Assembly (NCBI RefSeq): GCF_022458985.1
Contig: NC_061789.1
Location: forward strand, 17,454,357-17,518,356
Direction of reading: 5' to 3'
Length of the DNA stretch: 64,000 bases
Source of the DNA: Mugil cephalus
Lineage: Eukaryota > Chordata > Actinopteri > Mugiliformes > Mugilidae
Shown: positions 32,459 through 50,975 of the stretch, in pieces
How positions within the stretch are numbered: position 1 is the first letter of the stretch
How the letters are laid out: the number at the start of each line of letters is the position of its first letter
Notes under the pieces: model-generated
Databases searched by the model: none
The model's input: the letters and a program-made list of their open reading frames with translations, nothing else
Told to the model about the DNA's origin: nothing
Program-made: the position numbers and the translations under genes

Positions 32459-32517
32459 GACAACATGTCTGACAATGGCAGTGGGATCCAAGCCTTCCAT
32501 TTCACGGACTAGAATGC
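32459..32517 (+). other. Exon-like segment with a 15-residue micro-frame
   Basis: A long pyrimidine tract ending CCCATCTGCAG makes a strong acceptor. A complete short frame follows, ATG (32465) to TAG (32512), reading MSDNGSGIQAFHFTD, and then a possible donor GC|GTAAAATG. It could be an optional stat3 leader exon carrying an upstream ORF. I do not recognise the peptide. Confidence 0.25.
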
Positions 32518-32830
32518 GTAAAATGAGTTGGTCGTGCCTAATATCAGCTTTGACTTGAATGAAATGGTTTGATCCAAGGGAAAAATGCTATCTTACGTAT
32601 CGCTAGCTCACACGTGAAGCCCTAGGGATAAAGTGGGTCAAGTACAGGTTGCTTCAGTAGAGATCACTAGGGTCGCTGGTTTTAGATTCACAGATTATCA
32701 TAATATCGTTTTGCACGTAGCACACATAATGGTGCTTTTGCTGTCCTTTTTGTTTACAGAGACCACAAAAAAAAAAGAGAAACAAAAACGAAAGTTGGCA
32801 TGTTCACTTTTTTTTCTTCTTCTTTGTTTC

Positions 32831-32852
32831 TTCAAGGAAGTACTTCCTGGAA
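32831..32852. promoter_or_regulatory. stat3: Paired GAS (STAT-binding) sites in stat3 intron 1
   Basis: Two perfect TTCNNNGAA sites, TTCAAGGAA (32831-32839) and TTCCTGGAA (32844-32852), are separated by GTAC. Together they form a 22-base palindrome with one mismatched pair. Close GAS pairs are the recognised target of cooperative STAT tetramers. The sequence match is direct; occupancy is inferred. Confidence 0.6.
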
Positions 32853-34411
32853 TATCACTGACATGGTTTCAGACATTGTGGTTTACTGTTGGTGCGAAGT
32901 TGGCGGTGGAGAGACTCACCTGACCGACATGGCAGGTTTAATTACATTAGTGATGAATGAAATCTTGCCATCAAACTGTGTTTTACAGCTCAGGCAAAGA
33001 TGCATGTGATGCTCAGGCCAAATCATTGCCTGGCCAGCTGGATCAATATTGAAACGTGAGCGTTGTTCAGAGGGTCCTCATCATCTATCATTTATAGTGT
33101 GTGCCAGACAGAATGTGTAAGTAATCTAACCAGAAGACAGCATGTTCAGACCTCTTGGACCTTGCTTGTATCTCCCTCTACAAATGGAAACCCTGCTATT
33201 TTAACACCTGGCACAGACTAGTGGCTTGTTGAAAAGATAGCTGGACAATAATAAAAGAATATTGTGCTTGTTCTGCCACTGCACACAGTGATTTATTCAT
33301 AATTTTATCAGACTTCTCATGGAAGTTACTAATGTATGTCAAAGCCACTTGATTCAGGTTGTTTATTTCATACAATAAATGGAGAGACATAATTAAGGGA
33401 GAAATATTCATTCATAGAGGAAAAGTCACTCCGCAGAAGTTGATTTAGTGTTTGTTGTTAAAAAAGTTAGAGGAGTTGTGATTGTGTTGACAATGACTCA
33501 GCTGCTCTTTGATGTGATCCTCTCAGGGTTTTCTCATGCCCAGAAATTCACACCATGCATAACCATTTTTTTTTCGTATGTCGATGAAAGAGGAACATAG
33601 GGTCATATGAAAGCTGCAACGCTACAAACCAATTAGTTATCTGACTTACGTAGTGAAAAGGCTTTACCCTTGTGATTCTAGTGAGAATGATTGTATTACC
33701 TGAAGCCTTTGACTTTCCATGGGCTGATTGAAAAGAAACTTGGTTCTGTTGCACTGACACTGACCAGTCAGTTCTAATGGGCCATTTTACAGTGTGCATT
33801 TTTGTGTTATGTTTAATTGTCATATATAGCTGCAATTAATAATACTGATTGACTTAAATGTAGTGTGGGACCAACATTAATATTGAGGATGGATAGTAAG
33901 TGTTCTTCCAGCAGTGGCTTGACAATAAATGAAAGAATACTGCTCAAGTTGCAAGTTTTTATCAAGGAAGTGATTAAAAGGCAGTCTTCTATTATGTCAG
34001 AGAATGTAGGTCTCTGGTTTTAAATTCACATTAGACTGAGCCTTTTGACAGCCCTTGAAAAGTATGTGTTTTAATTGTTTCTGACAAATGCCACTGAGAC
34101 AAAGGCTCAGTGAAAGATCATGAACTACTTGCTTGCTAAGGGAGTTGACAGCTGTTCATGTCGGCCTATATTTCTTAGTGAAGGCGTTGTGTTTCAGTGA
34201 ACAGGAAGTGACTGTGCTCAATAGGAGGCCTCCCATGGGCCTGTCATCGTTTTCAGAGAAAACGTGATATTTAGCCACTTCCCTGAGTGCAACAGTTATT
34301 TCAAACCATGTAACACTCTTAAAAAAAAAAAAAAAAAAAAAAAACTTTATTGGTATATTCTGTGGATTTCTGATTTTATCTGTGTTGTTATGTCCATATT
34401 TCAGGTGTTAG

Positions 34412-41465
<7,054 letters not shown>

Positions 41466-42740
41466 AAAATTCTCTGACACCTTCGTTTTCCTTTTGTCTT
41501 CTGTTGGGATTTGCTGTTGTGATGTGACCGAGGATTTAATGGTGATTTGTTTCTCTCTCTGTACACACATTTTGCCTGTATAGTTTATTTTTTGTTCGTA
41601 TGTAAAAACAACTCACTTTGACACAATAGGGAGGATGAATGATATTGGAAAGGTATTCTTTTAACAAAGGATTGTAATGTCAGTGCGTACTGGCCTGTTG
41701 TATTTTACGCAGCATCCTGCTTCCACTTCTTCATAAATGTTTTTAAGTCTTTTAAAGCATTTAAGCATATGGAAATGTATTTTTTGAGAACATTGTATTT
41801 TTCGTTATAGACTAAATGGTTGATAATTCACGTGTTCTTTTCTTTGAATGAGGAAATGTAGTGAAAGACAAAGTTGTATAAGCTATGATGTTTTTCGAAT
41901 CGTACCAACTGGTTTTGATGCATTTGTCTTTTCCAGATTGCCCCTGCCAAATGTAATGCCACAGTCGTTCCACCTTATTGCGTTTAAAACGGATTCTCTT
42001 GCCTTGTAGTTTATACACAAAACGGAAAGTAGTATTTTTCACAGCCATGTGATGTTTTAAAATATGGACGAAGGATACAGACCATTCATGTCTGGCACTT
42101 GTTAGATAATTTTCCTTCATAGTATTGTCATACATGATGTCATTGCAATGTAAATTTGGTACAATTCTTTTTTTTTTTTTGTCACTCCCATTTAAATACT
42201 GTTTGTTACCATGTGAATTGGAAATATGCAATTTTAGTCCTTTTTCTTCTGCCTGATATAATCAGTAATGTAATATAAATGATTTTATGAACAGTATAGA
42301 TGATTTACGGAGCACACAATGATGTCTGTAGCAGTCGACCTTAACATTTCATACAGTTGAGTAAACTCGAGTAAAGTTGACTAAAATAAGCCACGTTCTT
42401 TCTTTGTCATCCCGTGAGGATGCCTCCCATTGTTGATTTCCCGACCTTGATATTGGCCTTGTCCAACTGGGCAGTATTGTGTCGCCAAGCCCTGGTGCGA
42501 GGTCCACAGATGGGAGGGTCGTGGAGTTGTTGTCATTTTGGTGAATTAGAAGTTTTCAAGAAACCCACCATGTTGAATAAGAGCATAGCGCTTAAAATGT
42601 AAATATACTTTTTTTTTTTTTCCTATTTTTATTAATCACTCTCCATCCGGTAGTGTTGACATTTATCGTTGTCTTTGAAACAGGAACTCTGTTTAAGCGG
42701 TCTGCGTTGGTCTATAAATAAATATATACTTGTTGAGTAC
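41466..42740 (+). other. stat3: stat3 3' UTR
   Basis: AT-rich sequence with no coding potential follows the stop. AATAAA at 42717-42722 is the most likely poly(A) signal, giving a UTR of about 1.27 kb. Another AATAAA near 42.96 kb is possible. Confidence 0.6.
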
Positions 42741-43498
42741 AGTGGCTTGATATTGTAAAATATCAAAATAACGCTTTTTGCATTCAACCATTTCACCATT
42801 TCAATGGGGAATAACAGTAATAACAGTAACATGAGAGGTCATCATCTTTTAATTATGTATGGGAATGTATTTTTTCTACAGTGAATCTGAGGTAATGACG
42901 CACGCAACACCAACTCAGTGTTTTTACTGGGATTTTAAACTAAAACATCCTCCATACGTAATAAAAATCTGTTGAGACCCACATCAATCCATTTGAATGT
43001 AATCGCCAAACAAGTAGTTTTATGAATGCAAATATACATACAATAGATGAGCTGTCACACTTCCCATTTTCAATTTAAGAGCGTTTCTCTCGACACATCA
43101 CAGACCTCTGAACACATGATCGCTGGACTTCCCTGACTGGAAACTCCACATTGCGCTTGTGAAGCTACAGTTCTGATGCGATCATCAGCAGTGTGACTTC
43201 TGGGATTCCCACGAGTCCTGGTGAGAATGGGTGGCAGCTGAGATAAAACAACTGAACAAACAGAACGAGGAAGCAGTTTCTGCGCCGCTGCTTACTACGC
43301 CCGCTCACGCCGGCTTCGGGGTTAGGTTTGGGGATAGGAAGTGAACACAGACCGGTTTGTGAAGATGAGGGGGCGTGGAGATGCGCAGCTTTTACCGTCA
43401 GCTGCTGACTCAGCTGTCTGAAGAAACAACTGTCAACCTCCTGTTCTGGACCGTAGCCAGTCAATCTGGAGAATCAATGAAGCTGTCTGTGGTGCTGT

Positions 43499-43499
43499 G

Positions 43500-43530
<31 letters not shown>

Positions 43531-43558
43531 TGAGAGAGTGTGCGTGTGTGTGTGTGCG
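43499..43558 (+). repeat. (TG)n/(GA)n compound microsatellite
   Basis: A TG run, a short GA run and a second TG run in direct succession. Confidence 0.9.
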
Positions 43559-44429
43559 GCGTAGAGAGTGCTACTATATACTATTCTGATATGGATACGA
43601 GAACATGAGGTCATTCAGTTCAGCAGAAAGGCAGGGGATTTTTCATTTTTATTTACAGTCAGCAACAATAACATGCCGCTCAACAACTTGCGGACTTTTT
43701 TGTTTGTTTGTTTCTTAGGTCAAACACATGACTTACCCATAGGAAACAATGCACCGATGTAAAGATATATTTTCCAGAATAACACTTGTCACATGTGATA
43801 CTACCGAATATCAGCACGTTTTGTAGTAGTCAGCATCTGGAGCACCTAATACAGTATTCATGATCTAAAATGTATCTAATAGCTAGTATATAGATATCTT
43901 CATTAAGACTGATCTTCCAAGATACTCACTGTACAGAATTTTATTTTTACATGACAAATATCGTGCTTGAACCTACTAAAATCTTATCAAGCAAGCAGGG
44001 TTGTCACTTTTCATGAACTATTTTCCTTTTGAAATTCTGAAGTCCTCAGCCTACATTTTCTACCCCTCCACAAACCAGGTTGTCACAGAGAATTGTTTAT
44101 GTGCATTTTGATAATTCTCATATGAGATAAATATGAGGAAATATAAATATTTCTTCAGCAATCGACACGTGTTCAGGGGTGCCTCTTGGTCTTGTCTCCG
44201 TTTTATATATAGCACCATACCGGGCTCTTTTGTATGCTCGATGTGTCTCAGGTGCCCTTTATCCTCTAATTCATTCTGACAGATTTATCTTCGGTCTCTG
44301 TCACCTCCTGTTTGTCTTTGCCTCCCATCCCACAGACAGATTTTCCTGAGATGTAATAATGAGAAATTGATACATACAAAACAACTATATAAGAAAATGA
44401 GATTATATTAGAAAACATTATTAATTACG

Positions 44430-44470
44430 GTAGGATCACATGGATATTCTTTTCATCCATGGGATCCTAC
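44430..44470. repeat. 16-bp inverted repeat with 9-nt loop
   Basis: Arms GTAGGATCACATGGAT (44430-44445) and ATCCATGGGATCCTAC (44455-44470) pair at 15 of 16 positions around the loop ATTCTTTTC. The arms do not extend further, so it is too short for a usual pre-miRNA. It may be a transposon relic or simple hairpin. Confidence 0.7.
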
Positions 44471-44870
44471 TATGGCGTACAGGGGAAACCTTCTGTATGG
44501 CTATAAATGATGAGCAAAACCCCCTAAGAAAAAGCTTTGAAAAATAAATCACATGAAGTTTGGTTTCCTACCAGATGATGTCGCTCTTCTCCAACCTGAA
44601 AGTGAAATATATAACCGCTCTTGTCCTGACTTCATAATTATGTGCAAGAGAGAGCAGATTTACATATATATGTATATATTACTTCTGTTAATTTGCCTAT
44701 TTTTTACAGATCTACAGTAGGTCTTTGTTTTTCAAATTCTTGCTGCAAAATCTTGCAGAAATAAACACTAAGCACGTCTCTATGTTCTTCTATAACATAG
44801 TACATCGCCATATAGCGATGACAACAGGCCATTACTCTTGAGGATAAAATCTAATATGATAAAAACCTAA

Positions 44871-44926
44871 GAAAAGAAAAGAAAAGAAAAGAAAAGAAAA
44901 GAAAAGAAAAGAAAAGAAAAGAAAAG
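44871..44926 (+). repeat. (GAAAA)n minisatellite, 11 copies
   Basis: A perfect pentanucleotide GAAAA array, followed after about 40 bases by a (CAA)n tract (44969-44991). Confidence 0.95.
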
Positions 44927-45116
44927 CTGACGTTTCAGCCTACATGGAAACCAGAAGATAACCGAGGTAACAACAACAACAACAACAACAATAGTAATAA
45001 TAATAACATTAATATTAACGTGTTTGTTGTTCTTGTTGTTGACAAATCAGTCATCACAGTCAAGGACCAAGCACAAGCAGTTACTCCTGACAGACATGGA
45101 TGAACCGCCGGAAGTG

Positions 45117-45127
45117 GGTGGAGAGAG

Positions 45128-45171
<44 letters not shown>
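45117..45171 (+). repeat. (GA)n microsatellite upstream of an exon-like block
   Basis: A GA run of about 25 units with one GC interruption lies directly before the GC-rich block ending in a splice donor at 45292. Its position fits a promoter or 5' UTR. Confidence 0.9.
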
Positions 45172-45173
<2 letters not shown>

Positions 45174-45292
45174 GTGAACCAAACTGTTGTGAACTGAGTA
45201 ACGGAGAGGTTCTTGTCGTAGGTTGCTCGCGTCGCTGCAGACTCTCCTCGCGTTTTATGAGCACGGACGGCCACTTCAGTCGCTCAGCAGAG
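45172..45292 (+). other. Candidate non-coding first exon of the next gene (STAT5?)
   Basis: CpG-rich sequence in an otherwise AT-rich region ends at a consensus donor (CAGCAGAG|GTGAGTGTG). The CpG-rich stretch continues to about 45.45 kb. There is no long open frame, as expected for an untranslated leader. Synteny places STAT5 genes beside STAT3 in vertebrates, and STAT genes typically start with a non-coding exon and a long first intron. That identity is a guess from position only: no STAT5 coding exon occurs by 64 kb. Confidence 0.4.
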
Positions 45293-48200
45293 GTGAGTGT
45301 GACAGTTTAATGTCTCTGGACGCGTTCGGTCTGAACGTCCTCCCCTCGTCTTCGTTGCGAAAGAATATTTTGACAGAGCTTTGTAAACAAACTGTGAGTG
45401 CGGCAGCGGCGCTCCGCCGTGTGTGTGTGACGCTGCACAGCAAAGTATATGCACGTATAACGATCTCTGTTTGGTTTAATTTCAGTGACACTTTTCCTCC
45501 CCCCTCTCTCTGCCCTGTGTCTTTAATGCTGCCGAATCAACAGGCAGGTCCGCCTGTGAATCCCTGTAATATTTATAGTCACGGACTGACAGCGTGTCTG
45601 TGAGTTTACTATTCACCATATCAGCTTATTTACTGGAGGCCTTTTGGAACATATGTCCATGTAAATCTCGCTTTAAAACATGCAACTGTTGCCACCTTGG
45701 TGCTGCTATAATACTGACGTGCTGAAGTTGTTAGTTTCTGACATGTATCTGTCGTTTTGCGGGTGTAAACGGACCAATCAGTCTGATCTAACTTCACTAA
45801 CTCCAGTATGGTGCACTACAGCCTGCACAAGTCACCTCAGCTGAGGCGAAATAGGATCATAAACCCCCGGCAATGTGCACTCGGTTTTCACTGGCTGTAA
45901 TCCCCATAAAAGGAATACAGTTCTCTGAATTCAGTGGAGTGGTGGACATCATTCACATGTTTGACAAGTGAGGTGACTGACAGGTTTTGCTTTCTCTGTC
46001 CCACCCTCATGTCCTGCTGTTGAACTGCTGAGGATTTCCTTATTTTACTTCTCAATTCACAGAGAAATCATGTAGCCTGGTGTGAACTCGTTGGGTTGTT
46101 GTTTACAGGGAAGAAAAAAGTGGTTTGCATGAAACACACGGGAAACTGATGAACTGGCAGTTAAATCGTTTATGAAGTAATACCAGCTAGGCCGGCTGAA
46201 TGGTAGTGTTTATATGTCAACACATCTGTAACTGAACCCTCCGAATGGGAGCTTTCACATGTGCTAATTACCTTCGTTCTTGATACTTGATCTTCGACCA
46301 CTGGTATTAAAAATCTTATATCACATCAAATAGTACAATATTACATGGCATCCAGTAGCATGAACCACATTTTAAATGTAGTTTATTGGAAGAAGAAGAA
46401 GATTTATTCACCTGTGAATATGTGGTCTGTGAGAGGTTGTTTATGAAGAACAAAACAAATCAAGGCAATAAGAGAGGACAGAAATGAAATGTCACACATG
46501 CATTGATGTCCCAATGTAATACTGCGCACGTATGGGTTCTTGCATGTGCAAATGAGCTAACCTTCCCGTTATCTTTTGTCATGTTGCTGCTTGCTAAATT
46601 GCTTTGATATGACGCAAAATGTTTTCCTCCGCACAGACTTACAAAACGTCTTCTAGGCTCGTACCATAAAACCGTCGCTGCGTCCGCCCCCTGTGGCTCG
46701 AACTAATCCTCGTGATCAAGTATTAAGTGATATCTGGGAGTTCTTTCCCATTAGCGCGGCACTAGGAGTTGTTAGCTCGTGGCGCTTTCCCATTTGGCCT
46801 CGCAGACGGTTTTTAGCAATGCTCAGATTAGTCAATCAACAGTCAGTGGGGATAATTGATTCATCGTGTTTTGTCGGTTGCTGCGTCTCTTTGTTTTAGT
46901 TCCTTCAGAAATTGGGAAGACCAATTTCTAGACATTGCCTCAGCCTCTTGAAAGTTCTCTTTGCGGTTGTGACATTTTATGGACCCATGCTTCCCATCTT
47001 TTTGTTTGACATTCCAAGATTTTCAGTCAAATTGTAATTTGCAGAAAATAGTGGACACTATTTATTTAGCATTTAATCTTGTTGGCAAGTATTATGTTGT
47101 CTTACATCCTCCTGCGGTCACTGGTGCAAAGGAATGACGGGTCTTCTCAAGTTTCTGTGAAAAGCAGGGTGTTTTGGCAGGGGACCGTGGCATGCTGGCC
47201 AGGCATGTATTGGGTGGCAAAATGTGTCCTTGACGGGAGGACCTAGATACAGGCGGAGTGGCAACAGGGAAGACAGGGGAACCTTGCGCTTTATCCATGT
47301 GCTCACAGCGTTGCTTGTCCTTAAGCTTGCCCTTAAGCGTTTGACTATTTACTTTCCTGCTGGTGAAATGGTGTAGGGTTTGGTGAGCCCGGAAAGGCTG
47401 AGGAGAAAATGTGACTAAGTGGAGAGCTTAGCTGTTAAAGACAAGAGAGCTGTTCTCAGCAGTGACATGAGTAGCTGGAAATGAGCAAATTAGAGCTGTG
47501 GTTTTGATATGACTAAGCAAAGGTGAAGTGTTAGAATCACCTATGCACTAATGACTGTGCCTGGCATGGGGCTTCTTGTCATTCTGAACAGATGAGACAG
47601 GATGGGCAGATAAAGGATTAAAATGGGAGGACACCAAGAATTTTCTTCGCCTGTGATCCGGTCCTCTGGCGAAGCCCTTTGGTGCACATGATCATATGAA
47701 TGTAACATAAACTGTTAGAGACAAACGGGGATAAGAGGAAATGCAGAGTGAAAGAGAAAGGGAAACACATTCAAGGGAAGTGATAAGGAAGCATGCGGTG
47801 ACATGCATGCTTACCTCCTCCCCCTTTCAGTTGGGCTAACGCTAATCCAATGATCACGTGCCCACGAGATTTTAGCTCAGTCTAGGCCAGGGCTCTGATC
47901 CATCTGTCGAATAGCATTGCTGATTGTTGGCATCCATAGCATGTACTGTGGTCCCATGATCACGGCCTGCTCCACTCAAGATTGATATTTGATTTCCATC
48001 AGCTAATTATTTTTGCAGGATTTTCTCTCCCCGCACCTCCTCCATCTCCTTTTATTGCTTTCTGCGCCCAACTTTTGAATGACTCTTCTCTATTCAGCAC
48101 AGTGAGAAAGCGGGAGGCGGATGACAGTCAGCCCTTCAAGACACTGAGAAGTATGATAAGGCCTAGGGTTATTATCTCAGTGACACAACAAAAATAGCAT

Positions 48201-50175
48201 GCAGCATGAGGCAAGTTTGCACTAGGCCATATTAGGGAAGTCACAAATCAGGAGAGGAAAGTAAACGGTTTAATTCCAAAGAATGTTGCTGAGGGGGCTT
48301 CCCGTTTTTTTTTTTCTTTCTCCTTTTTTTTTTCTGATTTTATGTTGTGTAAGGAGAATTTGTACAGAGGTCAGCCCAGAATAGACTTAGAATAGATGTA
48401 CATGGTCTGGATTAATCATTTTCTCATGTTTACCCAATACCCCTCTGCAAGCCTACACACACAGGAGCATAATGCAACTGCAGCTTGCTGCTGTGACACC
48501 ATTGCACCAGACCTGGTAAGACTTTGGAGTATCATACTTATGTTCATGTCTAGAGGCTAGTTTGCATTAGTCAAAAACATATACGATTATTAATATTTCA
48601 TACGAGTCCTTACATTTTGAAATACTCTTAGTGAATAATTGTGTTGCAAGTTTGTTTTTGTTTTTTTTGTTTGTTCTAGCTTGCTTCAGTAGGTCCACAC
48701 AATGAAAGCATGGCAGCACTAAGGTTAGTGAAAGCCAGTCTTTAAGTATCTGGCAGGTCAGCTTTTTTTAAGAATTCCTAGAGCACTAGGGGAATCTTAG
48801 CGAGAAGAGTTTAGTAGTTTACAAACCTAGCATCATGTGCTATATTGGACTGATTCTTAACTTGGTATAGGCCAGTAACTGGTGCACAGCTGTGTTTACT
48901 GAGACTGGGTTCACATGTTTCACTAAAACTGAGTTTAAAAGGATGGTTTATTGTAGTGTTAAATTTGTCACTTGGTTAGTTATTGATCTGCAGTCATGCC
49001 TTTTTTTTTCATAGTGGGGTTGGAAAATTACTACACAGCATCTTTTGTGTTTTATTAACCCCTCCTCGGGGCACCAAGTCTTGCTTGATTTCTCTTGCAT
49101 GAATTATGTGAGCAAGTGGCGTCATCTCTGCCCTAAAGGACTGTATCACATAAAGTTTTAAATAGGAAGAAAGGGAGTTGTGTTCAATACATGCACACCG
49201 AATGCTTCTGGAGATGAGTCATGTGATCAGCGAGATACGCAACTATTGTAATGACACGCGAGGTAGTCCTCCAGTGGTATTTTTAAAAAGCCACCAATAT
49301 GCTGACCGGCTAACAAGAATAAGGCTGTGGTCGCGTGAAAAAGGTATTACAAGTATATTTAACTTCAAGATGATTGTGACCTCAGTGTTGACGCATGACG
49401 TAGAGTAAAAATGCGCTGGTAAGCAGACGGTTAAGTCCACTGTATGCTAAATCCGTTTTCAGATTTTATTTATTTTTACACCGACACTATTCACATTTCA
49501 GGTCATGACTTTATTAAGATGGAAGAATATCAAGTCTATACGTACAGAAGGACCAGGAAGCAAACAGTCATAATCATGTGCCATTTTCTGAGCGGGTGTG
49601 GACCTACGGTAACACCAAAACAATTAAATGAACTGAATTGTATACATGTTCACAGTACATTTCAATGCAACAGAGCCTCAAGTGCCCTTCATTGTTTACT
49701 TTACTGCTCCCTTTGAACTAATATAAACTCTGGAAATGGAGTAAGGAATGTGGCCACTGCTCATGCCAGCGTTACTTGGCGAAGCACTCCTTTACATTCT
49801 CCACTGTAAAGAAGTTTTCACTGCTGCCGTGCCGCACATGCCTCACCGTCAAGTCACAAGTACAACACGGCAATCTTACTCAGTTGTACATTTTCATTTA
49901 TTTTTTTCTTCTTCTTGGTCTTCACAAACCGTCTCGTCAGCTAATTATCAACCTTGACACGATTACTTTGACTCAATTTAACTCCGTCAGGCCGCTGTCC
50001 ACGCCTCAGATCTTTGAACGTGAACTGTTTCAGGTTAATTTGACCTGTGAGGACAATCGAGTTTGGCCCCGAGAGGCAATAAAATGGTGCCTCATTCTTC
50101 CCCCCTCAGTGTCGCTCGCTCATGTTCGCTCCCCAACAGTCGTCTCTCTCACAGGATATTGATCCTGATGTTCAG

Positions 50176-50975
50176 TGTAATCTGAGGCTGGGGTGACTGC
50201 ATCTGCCACCTCAGGTGTGAAAGCAGCAGTCAGACGAGAGAACCCGTGAAGCCGGGAAAACGAATAAACACAATGCCACTGTCTAACAAACTAACTGTTG
50301 TCTTAGAGCCTGCAAAGATGCCGCCCGCGACGAAAAGACTTGGACGGACTTTAATCATCCACAAGAGAAACTACTTTGTCACAGTAGCTTCATTGTACAT
50401 ACAAGTAAACACTCTTAAAAAAACACAAATAAAATAAAATAAGATTAGATTAAAATAAAATAATAAAAAAAAAATTATTATCTAGTAAAATAAACAGCAT
50501 AATCAAGGAAATATACAGAATTAGCATTATGAACAAGTGTACAGAAGTAGTTGGCAAAACAGTGTCCAAGGTGATGCGGTTGTTTGGCCAGTTGCATAGC
50601 AACAATGGTGTGGATCGCGTCGCATGGTGTCATCAGCTGGGGGAGGGACGTAAATGCCAACCGCATATAAATATAAAAAAACAGCTATGCTATTATTGGT
50701 TGGGTGCACGGTTTGACTTGAATGGGCTTGCTTATGTCAATTAATTCTGTCCATATACTGAAGTATCAGAAACTGGCACACGTGGGAACCCACTACCTTA
50801 TATTCCATCTCTCATGCACTGCACTTGATAGCCTAATCCTTCTGTCCTCATCTCCAGTCGGTCCGTCCCCCACCCCAACACTTAACTTAACTTAATGAGG
50901 TGTCCATTCCGATACGCAATGTAATCTGAGGCTGGGTAATCGCATCCGCCGCCACAGGTGTAGAGGAAACAGACG
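50176..50975 (-). mobile_element. LINE 3'-end relic bracketed by a short direct repeat
   Basis: Around 50342-50395, ACTTTAATCATCCACAAG ... TTTGTCACAGTAGCTT resembles the inverted 3' end of fish L2-type LINEs (minus-strand copy), next to an AT-rich AATAAAATAAAAT stretch. A motif beginning GTAATCTGAGGCTGGG and continuing to CAGGTGT occurs at about 50177-50217 and again at about 50921-50961, 744 bases apart. No open reverse-transcriptase frame remains. The identification rests on memory of the repeat type. Confidence 0.4.

Larger units (their letters stand above)
31960..34404 (+). other. stat3: stat3 intron 1
   Basis: This 2.4-kb intron holds a paired STAT-site palindrome (32831-32852), an exon-like segment with a 15-codon micro-frame (32459-32517) and a run of about 23 A residues (34321-34343). 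The second exon probably starts at 34405 after TATTTCAG, or alternatively at 34426. Confidence 0.7.
42741..45115. other. Intergenic sequence after stat3
   Basis: No coding exon is recognised. It contains a mixed (TG)n/(GA)n tract (43499-43558), a 41-nt hairpin (44430-44470), a (GAAAA)n array and a (CAA)n tract. In mammals a STAT5 gene lies convergent to STAT3 here, but no minus-strand STAT5 exon is seen. Confidence 0.6.

Noticed and set aside
46680..46700. CCGCCCCCTGTGGCTC as another CTCF site
   Set aside because: When aligned to the CTCF core one spacing base is missing, so the match is poor.
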